Below, one piece after another: positions 1-8,100 of a stretch of DNA of 64,000 nt. This DNA comes from Burkholderiales bacterium (GTDB taxonomy: Bacteria; Pseudomonadota; Gammaproteobacteria; Burkholderiales; Casimicrobiaceae). Position 1 is the first letter of the stretch. Every line of letters starts with the position of its first letter. The position numbers and the translations under genes were made by a program. Location of the stretch: positions 1 through 64,000 of the forward strand of contig JAITMR010000042.1 in assembly GCA_031277215.1 (NCBI GenBank), in the 5' to 3' direction. The notes below the pieces were generated by a model. That model was given only the letters and a program-made list of their open reading frames with translations, ran no database searches and was not told the origin of the DNA.

Positions 1-219
1 CCCGAGGCGTGAGCGCGGGATAAACGGGAGTTTTTGAGCCGTTTCGCAGCATTTTTGAAAATCAAAAGCGGCGGCTTAATGAAATTCGTTCGAATGGCGT
101 TTTGTTCAGAGGTTCCCTAGGGAATTCTCTTCCCGTACGTGATTGTAGATTATATTCAGCAGAAAGTGTAGTTTATATCCCGTGGATTGGCAGTCTCTCA
201 AGGGGGAGGCTTTCAATCT
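1..219. other. Leading intergenic stretch with small palindromes
   Basis: No coding region is supported here. The stretch ends at a purine-rich ribosome binding site (gggggagg near 202-209) for the XRE regulator. A perfect 12-base palindrome, TTCCCTAGGGAA, lies at 113-124, and the next bases (gggaattctcttccc) form an overlapping imperfect inverted repeat. AT-rich bases around 145-178 could hold a promoter, but I could not assign a clean -35/-10 pair. The palindrome is a possible operator for the regulator that follows; this is inference only. Confidence 0.4.
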
Positions 220-453
220 ATGAAGAAAGATCTGGAAACACTCAAAGGCATATTGGCTCGGAACATTGTGTCCAAACGTCAAAAACTGCGGCTATCGCAG
301 GAACAGCTTGCGTTACAGGCGGAAGTGGATCGGACTTACATCAGTCAGATCGAGCGGGCCTTGGGCAATCCTTCGTTGCTGGTTTTGCACAAGGTGGCGG
401 CGGTATTGGAGGTTGATGTGGTTGCGCTGTTAATGTCTGATGAAGAAAAATGA
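220..453 (+). CDS. Small XRE-family helix-turn-helix regulator
   Basis: A 77-residue protein that is almost entirely one lambda Cro/C1-type helix-turn-helix domain (residues about 11-65). The pattern is typical: helix 1 (NIVSKRQKLRLSQEQLA), the turn, then the recognition helix (DRTYISQIERALGNPSL) and closing hydrophobic helices (VLHKVAAVLEVDVVALL). It has no ligand-binding or dimerisation extension, so it resembles stand-alone chromosomal regulators of the SinR/Cro kind. The ATG at 220 is chosen because gggggagg sits about 11 bases upstream; a TTG at 187 is in frame but has poorer context. Its target is unknown. It lies 55 bases before the dehydrogenase gene and may be cotranscribed with it. 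Confidence 0.85.
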   Translation: MKKDLETLKGILARNIVSKRQKLRLSQEQLALQAEVDRTYISQIERALGNPSLLVLHKVAAVLEVDVVALLMSDEEK

Positions 454-508
454 AAGTTTGAAAAGCGAAATAAGGCTTTGCGATGATTCTTGAAAAAAAG
501 GAAAGAGA

Positions 509-1258
509 ATGATTATTTTGGTCACAGGCGCGAGTGCGGGGTTTGGTTGGGCAATCGCCAGACGGTTTGTTCGGGAAGGCCATAAGGTTATCGCCGCCGG
601 AAGACGCGCCGAAAAACTCGAAGCGTTACGGCAAGAGTTGGGTGAAACGTTGTTGCCGTTGACGCTTGATGTGCGGAAACGGCGCGACGTGGAAAAAACG
701 TTATCAACGTTGCCCGCCGCGTTTGGTGAGATCGACGTGCTGGTGAATAACGCCGGACTGGCTTTGGGAATGGAGGGGTTCGATAAAGCGTCGGTTGACG
801 ACTGGGAGCGGATGATCGACACCAACATCAAGGGATTGTTGTATTGCACACGCACGTTGTTGCCCGGCATGGTGGCACGGCGGCGCGGTCATGTGATCAA
901 CATCGGTTCGACGGCGGGGGAGTGGCCGTATCCGGGCGGAAATGTCTATGGTGCGACGAAGGCGTTCGTCCATCAACTGAGCAACAATCTTCGCGCTGAT
1001 TTGCTGGGTACGCCGGTGCGCGTGACCAGCATTGAGCCGGGGATGTGCGGTGGCACGGAATTTTCGCAAGTCCGCTTTCACGGCGACGATGAAAAAGCAG
1101 CGGCGGTTTATCGGGGGACGCAGCCGTTGACGGCGGATGACATCGCCGAAGCGGTGTTTTGGGCGGCGACACTACCGGCGCACGTCAATGTCAACACGAT
1201 ACAAATGATGCCGGTGTCTCAAGCCTACGGCCCGATGGCGATACACCGGAACGGGTGA
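509..1258 (+). CDS. ydfG: Short-chain dehydrogenase, YdfG-like (3-hydroxy acid / malonic semialdehyde type)
   Basis: A 249-residue classical SDR, close to the E. coli YdfG length. It has the N-terminal NAD(P)-binding glycine motif TGASAGFG (residues 6-13), a basic AGRR segment after beta-2 that suggests NADP(H), NNAG (about residues 85-88), a catalytic serine in NIGSTAG and the YGATK active-site pair (Y then K four residues on). The family reduces malonic semialdehyde and oxidises 3-hydroxy acids such as L-allo-threonine and serine in the cytoplasm. The substrate here is inferred from overall likeness only. The ATG at 509 follows a ggaaagag ribosome site. The stop is 62 bases before trpB. Confidence 0.8.
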   Translation: MIILVTGASAGFGWAIARRFVREGHKVIAAGRRAEKLEALRQELGETLLPLTLDVRKRRDVEKTLSTLPAAFGEIDVLVNNAGLALGMEGFDKASVDDWERMIDTNIKGLLYCTRTLLPGMVARRRGHVINIGSTAGEWPYPGGNVYGATKAFVHQLSNNLRADLLGTPVRVTSIEPGMCGGTEFSQVRFHGDDEKAAAVYRGTQPLTADDIAEAVFWAATLPAHVNVNTIQMMPVSQAYGPMAIHRNG

Positions 1259-1320
1259 AGGAATTGGGTGTAAACTGTGCCGTCATTAATCACGACTTTC
1301 AAGAATTGAGCAGGAAATTT

Positions 1321-2568
1321 ATGCCGCACACAGATCATTTTCTATCCCAGACGCCCCCGGCAGCAGACGGCTTTTTCGGGGAATACGGCGGGCAGTTCGT
1401 GCCTGAGGTATTGAAACCGGCGCTCAACGAGTTAAGCGAGACATTTGAGCGTTATCGTTCCGATCCGGAGTTCATCCGCGAATTCATGACGCTGCTGAAA
1501 CACTACTCAGGACGGCCAACGCCGGTGTTTCATTGTGCGAATTTGAGCCGTTATTTGGGCGGCGCACAGATTTATCTGAAGCGGGAAGATTTGAACCATC
1601 TCGGTGCGCACAAAATCAATAACACGGTCGGCCAGATTCTGTTGGCGAAGCGGATGGGCAAAAAACGCATCATCGCTGAGACCGGCGCCGGGCAACATGG
1701 CGTGGCAACGGCGGCGACGGCGGCACTCATGGGCATGGAATGCCATATTTACATGGGCGAAGTCGATATTGAACGACAAAAGCTCAATGTTTTCCGGATG
1801 CAGATGATGGGCGCCGAAGTCGTTGCGGCGAAGAGTGGGCAGCGCACGCTGAAGGAAGCGGTTGATGAGGCCATTGGCGATTGGGTCACCCATGCGGACG
1901 ATACCTTTTATTTGCTTGGTTCTGCCGTAGGGCCGCATCCGTATCCGCGCATGGTGCGCCATTTTCAATCGGTGGTTGGTTGGGAGGCGCGAACGCAAAT
2001 GCTGGAACTGTGTGGCCGCTTGCCGGATGTTGCGCTGGCGTGCGTCGGCGGCGGATCCAATGCGATTGGCTTGTTTGCGGGGTTTCTTGAGGACGCTTCG
2101 GTGCGCTTGATCGGCGTTGAGCCGTCCGGTCATGGATTGACGCCGGGCGAGCACGCCGCAACATTAACGCTCGGCACACCGGGCGTATTGCATGGATTTC
2201 GTTCGTATTTGTTGCAAGACGCTGAGGGTAATGCCGAACCGGTGTATTCGATTTCGGCGGGGCTTGATTATCCGGGCGTCGGCCCCGAACACAGCGCATT
2301 GAAAGACAGCGGCCGGGCGCACTATGTGCACGTCGGCGACCAGGAGGCCTTGGACGCTTTTTTCACCTTGTCGAAGTTGGAAGGAATCATTCCGGCGCTC
2401 GAATCTTCGCATGCGCTGGCGCACGTTATCAAATTGGCGCCAACATTGGCGAACGATCAAATCGTTCTGGCTAACCTTTCGGGACGCGGCGATAAAGATA
2501 TAGCGCAAATCGAAGCAATGGTGGAACGCGGCGAAGTGGCGCCGCCGGTGCTGAAAAATAAGGCTTGA
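1321..2568 (+). CDS. trpB: Tryptophan synthase beta chain
   Basis: A 415-residue PLP enzyme that joins indole and L-serine to give tryptophan, normally in a complex with TrpA. Visible hallmarks are the N-terminal [11 protein letters not shown], the PLP lysine in LGAHKINN (K98), the catalytic glutamate in AETGAGQHG (E120), the phosphate-binding GGGSNAIG and the C-terminal GRGDKD loop. These mark it as TrpB1, not TrpB2. The ATG at 1321 is chosen over an upstream in-frame start at 1159 because GAGCAGGA lies just ahead and the family begins here. TrpA, which betaproteobacteria usually encode directly downstream, is absent; an unrelated small gene follows. Confidence 0.96.
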   Translation: MPHTDHFLSQTPPAADGFFGEYGGQFVPEVLKPALNELSETFERYRSDPEFIREFMTLLKHYSGRPTPVFHCANLSRYLGGAQIYLKREDLNHLGAHKINNTVGQILLAKRMGKKRIIAETGAGQHGVATAATAALMGMECHIYMGEVDIERQKLNVFRMQMMGAEVVAAKSGQRTLKEAVDEAIGDWVTHADDTFYLLGSAVGPHPYPRMVRHFQSVVGWEARTQMLELCGRLPDVALACVGGGSNAIGLFAGFLEDASVRLIGVEPSGHGLTPGEHAATLTLGTPGVLHGFRSYLLQDAEGNAEPVYSISAGLDYPGVGPEHSALKDSGRAHYVHVGDQEALDAFFTLSKLEGIIPALESSHALAHVIKLAPTLANDQIVLANLSGRGDKDIAQIEAMVERGEVAPPVLKNKA

Positions 2569-2667
2569 GGTTTGTTATTTTCCGGGGATTGAATAACAAC
2601 CGGCGATGCGCGTGATGAGAAATAATTTTCAGGGAAAGGAACGCAAATCGATTAGAGAAAGGCTGTT

Positions 2668-3222
2668 ATGTTGAAATGGCTTGTTGTTATAGCGATGATT
2701 TGGGGAGGAAATCATTTCTTTTTCTCCGATTCCCGGAAATCGCCAAAGAGGGGCGAGATGGTCGGGGAACTGGCTGTGACAAAAGGGGATCTGAAAGCGG
2801 TTTACGGCAAGAAACAGCTTTTGACAGAAAGTTATATGGTTTTTGGAGTCGGGGATCTTTCAGGCGATCTTCCTATAGATTCGTTTATTTCGGGCATTCC
2901 TTGGGAAACGGCGAAATCGTTGCTTCAACAATATCCTGATTTGGACAGGTGCAGCAGTAAAGGCAGCGCGGCAGCTAAAAAAGCAATACGTCAGCTTTTC
3001 ACTATAAATAGTTCGGATGACGTAAGGCGTGTTTTGAAAGAGGCCAAGGGAAAGCTCGACAGAGAAATCCGCGCGGGTGGTGTGCGTTTTTGTTTAAAAG
3101 TTCAAGGCCGTGAATTGTTTGTCAAGGACTTTTATTACAGAGATGAGCGCGTGGATTCCGGCATGCAAGTAGCCGGAGAGCTGGTTCATGTGGAAAGCGT
3201 AGCGATCGAATCGTGTCAATAG
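2668..3222 (+). CDS. Unrecognised small protein with N-terminal membrane anchor
   Basis: A 184-residue protein that I do not recognise. Residues 1-19 are hydrophobic (MLKWLVVIAMIWGGNHFFF) and act as a signal peptide or single anchor; the rest is polar. The protein carries three cysteines (in DRCSS, RFCLK and the C-terminal IESCQ) and no catalytic motif I can name. The start has a good ribosome site (gagaaagg, 2655-2662). It sits alone between trpB and dksA with about 100 bases before and 370 after, so it is probably transcribed on its own. Codon use looks like its neighbours. Confidence 0.65.
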   Translation: MLKWLVVIAMIWGGNHFFFSDSRKSPKRGEMVGELAVTKGDLKAVYGKKQLLTESYMVFGVGDLSGDLPIDSFISGIPWETAKSLLQQYPDLDRCSSKGSAAAKKAIRQLFTINSSDDVRRVLKEAKGKLDREIRAGGVRFCLKVQGRELFVKDFYYRDERVDSGMQVAGELVHVESVAIESCQ

Positions 3223-3593
3223 CACACTACTGAAGGTTCAATATCGTCAGTGACGCAGACATCCGGATGCGCCGCGAGAATCCGGAAAACCTTCCTACAA
3301 GCGTGAAGCCGGAGCGAGCGTAAGGCGAGTAAGGCCGAAAGCCGCAATCTGCCATATAACGGTGCACCCAGTATGGGCGCGTTTTCCGGGGGCATTCCAC
3401 CAGCGGCAGAGAATGGCTCTGACTCAATCTAAAATTTTCCTTAAAAAACATCATGTTGCAATGTGTTGAGGAGCGTTTCGTCCGCCTGAAGGGCGAAGTG
3501 TTGCGGACGGGCAGGGCACGTTATAATTATAGTTTTTAATACGGTTGGTTGGCTTTGTTCCTGCCTCCGTACCGAGCAGAAAGCGAGGTCAAT
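3223..3593. other. 371-base intergenic region before dksA
   Basis: No convincing gene. A reverse-strand reading frame at 3227-3454 looks like a translation of a dispersed repeat, with no ribosome site. A short inverted repeat, CGTCCGC (3479-3485) with GCGGACG (3503-3509), lies just upstream of the AT-rich promoter-like bases before dksA. Nothing else stands out. Confidence 0.5.
3501..3527 (+). promoter_or_regulatory. Candidate dksA promoter
   Basis: A perfect -10 hexamer TATAAT lies at 3522-3527. TTGCGG at 3501-3506 would serve as a -35, but the 15-base gap is short of the ideal 17, so the -35 is uncertain. The site is about 67 bases ahead of the dksA ATG. Confidence 0.4.
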
Positions 3594-4037
3594 ATGGTTG
3601 GCAAAACGGTACCGGCTACCAAGAAAATCCGTGAATTGACCGAGGAGCGAATTCTCAAGGCTCCCGAAAAAGATTATATGAATGAAGAACAGTTGGAGTT
3701 CTTCAAGAAGCGTTTGCTGGACTTGCGGGCGCAGTTGCTGCAAAACGCCGACGACACCGGGGAGCGGTTGCGCGAGACGGAAGTGACGACGGATCCTTCG
3801 GATCGGGCAACGCTTGAAGAGGAATATACGCTGGAATTGCGTACACGGGATCGTGAGCATAAGCTGATGAAGAAGGTTGAGAAATCGCTGCGCCTGATCG
3901 AAACCGGCGGTTACGGGTTCTGCGAGGAGACGGGCGAGCCGATCGGTATTCCGCGGCTATTGGCGCGACCGACGGCGACGCTGTCGCTGGAAGCACAGGA
4001 ACGCTGGGAGCGGCTACAGAAGTTGTACGGTGATTGA
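3594..4037 (+). CDS. dksA: RNA polymerase-binding transcription factor DksA
   Basis: A 147-residue DksA that enters the RNA polymerase secondary channel and works with ppGpp in the stringent response. The central coiled coil (from EEQLEFFKKRLLDLRAQL to about residue 100) carries the tip acidic/serine region (TTDPSDRATLEEE). The C-terminal globular region reads GFCEETGEPIGIPRLLARPT. Only one of the four zinc-finger cysteines remains; the other three positions are T, S and A (CEET, then LSLEAQ). This single-cysteine form is, to my knowledge, seen in beta- and alphaproteobacterial DksA. The ATG at 3594 is chosen because gcgagg sits six bases ahead; an in-frame start at 3549 has no such site. sodC follows after 18 bases. 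Confidence 0.93.
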   Translation: MVGKTVPATKKIRELTEERILKAPEKDYMNEEQLEFFKKRLLDLRAQLLQNADDTGERLRETEVTTDPSDRATLEEEYTLELRTRDREHKLMKKVEKSLRLIETGGYGFCEETGEPIGIPRLLARPTATLSLEAQERWERLQKLYGD

Positions 4038-4055
4038 TTCTTTGGTAGGGGCTTC

Positions 4056-4583
4056 ATGAAGCGGGTTGGATGTTGGGTTGCCGCGGTTTTTGGAGTGCTG
4101 TTGCTGTGTGGCTGCGCGACGCTTCTTGGAGGCAAAAATCGAGCGATCGCCACGATCGCGCCGACTCAGGGCAATCAGGCGAAAGGAACGGTCTGGTTTG
4201 AGCAGCGCGGCGCACGGGTGATGGTGATGGTCGATCTGCACGGGTTGCCGCCTGACGGTGAGCACGGGCTTCATGTTCACGAACTGGGCGATTGCTCGTT
4301 GCCCGATGCGTCGAGCGCGGGCAGTCATTTCAATCCCGATGACCAGACGCACGGTCATTACAGTGTTTCGCTGCGCCACGCGGGCGACCTTCCCAACCTC
4401 AAGGCGGACAGCCGGGGTATTGCCAAGGTGTCGTTTGAGGTGGACGGCATCAGTGTCCGGCCGGGTTCTCGCAGTATCATCGGTCGGGCGATAGTCGTGC
4501 ATAGTGGAGCCGATGATTATCGGTTGCAACCGGCCGACAACAGCGGCTCGCGAATTGGCTGTGGTGTGATTGGATTGCAGTAG
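4056..4583 (+). CDS. sodC: Cu,Zn superoxide dismutase, predicted lipoprotein
   Basis: A 175-residue periplasmic Cu,Zn dismutase that converts superoxide to peroxide and oxygen. Metal ligands fall in the family spacing: H73 and H75 (GLHVHE), bridging H91 (GSHFNP), H99, H108 and D111 (HAGDLPN) and H149 (VVHSGADDY). The conserved disulphide is C80 with C169 (GCGVIG). Residues 1-20 end in LLLCGC, so C20 looks like a lipobox cysteine and the enzyme is probably tethered to a membrane. It starts 18 bases after dksA with gtagggg as ribosome site, so it may be cotranscribed with it. A cytoplasmic Fe-SOD gene lies 113 bases downstream. Confidence 0.93.
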   Translation: MKRVGCWVAAVFGVLLLCGCATLLGGKNRAIATIAPTQGNQAKGTVWFEQRGARVMVMVDLHGLPPDGEHGLHVHELGDCSLPDASSAGSHFNPDDQTHGHYSVSLRHAGDLPNLKADSRGIAKVSFEVDGISVRPGSRSIIGRAIVVHSGADDYRLQPADNSGSRIGCGVIGLQ

Positions 4584-4696
4584 ACGCTTTTCGGAGGTTT
4601 TCTTGTCGAACGGTTTGCGTGCTGTCCGGAGCAAAAAGCGGTAATATGAAATGCTGCTGTTTATTGTTAACATTTGATTTATTGTAGGAGTTTTGT

Positions 4697-5290
4697 ATGT
4701 TCACGCTTCCCCCTCTTCCTTTTGCCGAGAACGCGCTGGAGCCGGTCATCAGCGCCAATACGGTAAGTTTTCACTACGGCAAGCACCATAAAACCTATGT
4801 TGATAATCTGAACGGGTTGATCAAAGGAACGGAATTTGAAAGCGCCGAACTGAGGTCGTTGGTCGAACGGGTGGCGGGAAAAGCCGATCAGGCCGCGATT
4901 TTCAATAATGCGGCGCAGGTCTGGAACCATACATTTTACTGGAACGGACTGAATCCGCACGGCGCTCGCAGGCCGGTCGGGGTATTGGCGGCGATGATCA
5001 ATGAGAGTTTCGGCAGCTTCGAGGCACTGAAAAAGATGCTGGCGGAAATGTCGGTCGGGCAGTTTGGCTCGGGCTGGGGCTGGCTGGTCAAGAACGCCGA
5101 CGGTAAACTTGCAGTCCTCAAAACCGGCAATGCTGAGGTGCCGTTCACGCGCGGGCTGACGCCGTTGTTGACGATCGACGTTTGGGAGCATGCGTATTAT
5201 CTGGATTACCAGAACCGCCGCGCCGATCACGTCAAGGCGGTGATCGAGCAGTTGCTTGACTGGGATGTCGCTGCGTCGCGTCTTGGTTGA
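4697..5290 (+). CDS. sodB: Superoxide dismutase, iron type
   Basis: A 197-residue cytoplasmic Fe/Mn-family dismutase. The metal ligands are H26 (FHYGKHH), H78 (NHTFYW), D161 and H165 ([11 protein letters not shown]). Q74 in the [10 protein letters not shown] segment, with glycine at the alternative position later in the chain, marks the iron-specific subgroup and not the manganese one. The start has taggag just upstream. It follows sodC directly, so compartment-specific superoxide defence is encoded side by side. The TPR/STAS gene starts 25 bases after the stop, so readthrough into it is likely. Confidence 0.95.
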   Translation: MFTLPPLPFAENALEPVISANTVSFHYGKHHKTYVDNLNGLIKGTEFESAELRSLVERVAGKADQAAIFNNAAQVWNHTFYWNGLNPHGARRPVGVLAAMINESFGSFEALKKMLAEMSVGQFGSGWGWLVKNADGKLAVLKTGNAEVPFTRGLTPLLTIDVWEHAYYLDYQNRRADHVKAVIEQLLDWDVAASRLG

Positions 5291-5315
5291 CAAAAAACAG
5301 CACGGCGGAAAAAAA

Positions 5316-6482
5316 ATGGCAAAGGAGGAAGTTCGTCACACGCTGACTGCCGTTGAGCAGATGCCGCGTATCGCGCCCCGACCGCACTCGGTCGGAGGGT
5401 TGATGTCGTCCGGCTCCGGGCTTAACGCGGTGCTCGAAACTGCTGCGCTGATGCACGCGAGCGGCCAGTTGGAGGCAGCCCGAACGGTGCTTGAAGAAGC
5501 CATTGCGACCGAACCGGAAACGGCGGCGATGCCGCTGGTGTGGTTGGCGTTGCTTGACTTGTATCAGCAATCCGGCAATCAGGTAGCGTTTGAACGCTAT
5601 GGAATGGAATACGCCGCACGTTTCGAACAATCGCCGCCGGTGTGGGTTCAGCGCGTTTCGTTGGCGACGGGACAGCGATCGTCGAGCGCTGATGCTTCAT
5701 CAAAAATGGAGGTGACGAGCGAACGGATTCGGCTTGAAGGCAAAGTCAACGTCGCCAACAAAGAGCTGTTAAGACCGCTGTTGCGTATCCTTGATGCGCC
5801 GGAAAAAGAAGCGTACCAGGTGGATTTGACCGGTTTGGATCTGAGTAATGAAGAAGGGGCGCTTTATATGGCGCAAACGGGGGCGAAGGTTCGCCGTTTG
5901 CAACTGAACATTATTCTGGACCCCTGGCCGCAGGCGTTGCTCGAAGAAATGAAAGAACGCGCACTCAACACGGTCGGTAGAGAGGGCGAGGGGTATTGGC
6001 AAATGTGGCTCGAGTTCTTGCAATGGCAGCAGGACGAAACCTTGTTTGAAGTATGTGCGCTCGATTTTGCGTTGCGTTTCGAGGTTTCGCCGCCAGCCTG
6101 GGAACCGGCACGGGGGCGGCCGTTGCAACAACCGGCAGCGACGGCAGAGAAGACCAAGGCAGCGGAAACGGTCACTGCGGACGCACAGGAAGAAGTACTT
6201 TTACCGCCGAACATGATTGTCTGGCGCGGCGTGTTGCAAGGCGCACGTGCGCCGCAGTTGGAGGCGTTTAAAGAGCGGTTGCCGTTGTACGATGAATTGG
6301 TGATCGACATGCATGCCGTGCCTCGCGTCGATTTTTCGTATGGCGGTGCGCTGACCAACTTGGTGGCGCGTGCCGAGAGCGCCAGAAAACGGGTGATCTT
6401 CATTCGCACCTCCCCGATGGTACTGACGTTGCTGTTGCTGGTCGGCATTCCGCCGCGCGCGTTTCGTCGTCGCAAGAAATGA
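5316..6482 (+). CDS. Duplicated TPR-like/STAS protein
   Basis: A 388-residue cytoplasmic protein that I recognise only by domains. Residues 42-111 are helical and TPR-like (AAR...AIATEPETA...WLALLDLYQQ). Residues 135-203 look like a STAS fold. Residues 227-262 repeat the end of the first helical block (YWQMWLEFLQWQQD ... FALRFEVSPPAW beside LVWLALLDLYQQ ... YAARFEQSPPVW). Residues 300-380 form a second STAS domain (IVWRGVLQGARAPQLEAF ... LVIDMHAVPRVDFSYGGAL). STAS domains usually act in anti-anti-sigma or lipid-asymmetry systems, but no partner kinase or transporter is nearby. The ATG at 5316 follows ggcgga. It lies 25 bases after sodB and 30 before hslV. Confidence 0.75.
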   Translation: MAKEEVRHTLTAVEQMPRIAPRPHSVGGLMSSGSGLNAVLETAALMHASGQLEAARTVLEEAIATEPETAAMPLVWLALLDLYQQSGNQVAFERYGMEYAARFEQSPPVWVQRVSLATGQRSSSADASSKMEVTSERIRLEGKVNVANKELLRPLLRILDAPEKEAYQVDLTGLDLSNEEGALYMAQTGAKVRRLQLNIILDPWPQALLEEMKERALNTVGREGEGYWQMWLEFLQWQQDETLFEVCALDFALRFEVSPPAWEPARGRPLQQPAATAEKTKAAETVTADAQEEVLLPPNMIVWRGVLQGARAPQLEAFKERLPLYDELVIDMHAVPRVDFSYGGALTNLVARAESARKRVIFIRTSPMVLTLLLLVGIPPRAFRRRKK

Positions 6483-6512
6483 AAGTGTATTTCCGGTAAG
6501 GAAAACTGAACA

Positions 6513-7073
6513 ATGGAACCTTTTCATGGGACGACGATTCTTTCCGTTGCGCACGGCGGCAAAGTGGCCTTGGGTGGCGACGGGCAAGTGACGCTTGGCA
6601 CAATTGTCGTTAAGGCGACGGCGCGTAAAGTGCGGCGTTTGTACCAAAACAAAGTGCTCGCCGGTTTTGCTGGAGCGACTGCCGATGCGTTCACCTTGTT
6701 TGAACGTTTTGAGGCCAAGCTCGACAAACATCAGGGACAGCTAACACGCGCTGCTGTCGAGTTGGCCAAAGACTGGCGCTCGGATCGCGTGCTGCGTCGA
6801 TTGGAAGCGATGCTGGCCGTGGCCGACGCCACAGCATCGTTGATTATCACCGGCAACGGAGACGTACTGGAACCGGAAGGACGGATCGTTGCCATCGGAT
6901 CGGGCGGCGCTTACGCGCAAGCTGCGGCGCGGGCATTGTGCGAACACACCAATTTAAGCGCCGACGCCATCGTCAAAAACGCGCTGACAATCGCTGGCGA
7001 TCTTTGTATTTATACCAATCAGAATCATGTAATTGAAGTGCTGGACGCGCCGGAAGTGCGCGGGGCGGTATGA
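6513..7073 (+). CDS. hslV: ATP-dependent protease peptidase subunit HslV
   Basis: A 186-residue proteasome-beta-like peptidase. After a six-residue propeptide the mature chain should begin at T7 (TTILSV), the N-terminal threonine nucleophile. Family blocks are intact: [20 protein letters not shown] with the conserved lysine, [46 protein letters not shown] and [10 protein letters not shown]. HslV degrades proteins only when capped by the AAA+ unfoldase HslU. In most bacteria hslU is the next gene, but here a glycosyltransferase starts one base after the hslV stop. HslU must be elsewhere or lost; the intact active site argues that HslV is functional. Confidence 0.95.
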   Translation: MEPFHGTTILSVAHGGKVALGGDGQVTLGTIVVKATARKVRRLYQNKVLAGFAGATADAFTLFERFEAKLDKHQGQLTRAAVELAKDWRSDRVLRRLEAMLAVADATASLIITGNGDVLEPEGRIVAIGSGGAYAQAAARALCEHTNLSADAIVKNALTIAGDLCIYTNQNHVIEVLDAPEVRGAV

Positions 7074-7074
7074 G

Positions 7075-8079
7075 ATGAACGGCGCAACACCGAAGCAGGA
7101 TTCCGGGAATCCTCCGACACTTTCGGTGGTGGTGCCGATGTACAATGAAACCGCCAACGTCCTTGCCTTGTACGACCGGTTGCGTGCTGTTCTGGAGGCA
7201 ACGGGTGAACGCTGGGAACTGATTTTCGTCAACGACGGCAGCCGGGATGAAACACTGGCGGCGCTGACCGCATTGCATCAGCGTGATGTCCATGTGCGTG
7301 TGATCGATCTTGCCCGTAATTTCGGCAAAGAGGTCGCCTTGTCCGCTGGACTCGACCATGCGTCGGGTGAGGCAATCATTCCCATTGATGCCGATCTTCA
7401 AGACCCGCCGGAACTGATCCCCGAATTGTTGCGTTGCTGGAAGGACGGTGCAGAAGTGGTTAACGCTACGCGCCGTTCGCGCGATGGCGAAGGTTGGGTA
7501 AAAAAAACAACAGCCAACATGTTTTATTACGTCCTTGAAAAGATGACGCGAATTCCGATTCCGCGCAATACCGGCGATTTTCGTCTCATCTCTCGACCGG
7601 CGTTGCAGGTTTTACAGCGGATGCCGGAGCGTTCGCGTTTCATGAAAGGCATGTTCGCGTGGGTTGGTTTTCGGCAGGCAACCGTGTTGTTTGATCGGGC
7701 GCCGCGCCATGCCGGAGCGACAAAGTGGAATTACTGGCGGCTGTGGAATCTGGCGCTGGAAGGCATCACGTCATTCAGTTCATTGCCGTTGCGCGTTTGG
7801 AGTTATCTTGGGCTTGGCGTGGCAACGTTTGCGTTTCTGTATATGGTGTTCCTGATGATACGGACGCTGATCTTCGGCATTGATGTGCCCGGGTACGCAT
7901 CGCTCATGGTTGTGGTACTGTTTATCGGTGGCATCCAGTTGATCGGCTTGGGCGTTCTCGGTGAGTATCTGGCGAGAATTTTTGAAGAGGTCAAGGCGCG
8001 TCCTCTGTATGTGGTGCGTGAACAATTGGGCTTCTCACAAGAGACGGTGGATTACGTGAAAACGTTGCCGGGACGTTGA
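7075..8079 (+). CDS. Family 2 glycosyltransferase, polyprenyl-phosphate type (GtrB/DPM1-like)
   Basis: A 334-residue enzyme that probably moves a sugar from a nucleotide donor to undecaprenyl phosphate on the cytoplasmic face. The GT-A domain (residues 15-230) shows SVVVPMYNE, FVNDGSRDET and the metal-binding DADLQDPPELI (D105, D107). Two transmembrane segments follow (about 237-257 and 270-292), ending with ARIFEEVKARPLYVV, the usual GtrB/ArnC-like tail. The ATG at 7075 lies one base past the hslV stop, so translation is probably coupled. A polytopic membrane protein follows, as expected of a flippase-plus-transferase glycosylation module, but that gene is interrupted. Confidence 0.88.
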   Translation: MNGATPKQDSGNPPTLSVVVPMYNETANVLALYDRLRAVLEATGERWELIFVNDGSRDETLAALTALHQRDVHVRVIDLARNFGKEVALSAGLDHASGEAIIPIDADLQDPPELIPELLRCWKDGAEVVNATRRSRDGEGWVKKTTANMFYYVLEKMTRIPIPRNTGDFRLISRPALQVLQRMPERSRFMKGMFAWVGFRQATVLFDRAPRHAGATKWNYWRLWNLALEGITSFSSLPLRVWSYLGLGVATFAFLYMVFLMIRTLIFGIDVPGYASLMVVVLFIGGIQLIGLGVLGEYLARIFEEVKARPLYVVREQLGFSQETVDYVKTLPGR

Positions 8080-8100
8080 GGCAAGTCCCCCAAATCAATC

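Noticed and set aside
3227..3454. Reverse-strand 75-residue open frame before dksA
   Set aside because: No ribosome site, composition like a dispersed repeat, and it runs through the likely dksA leader.
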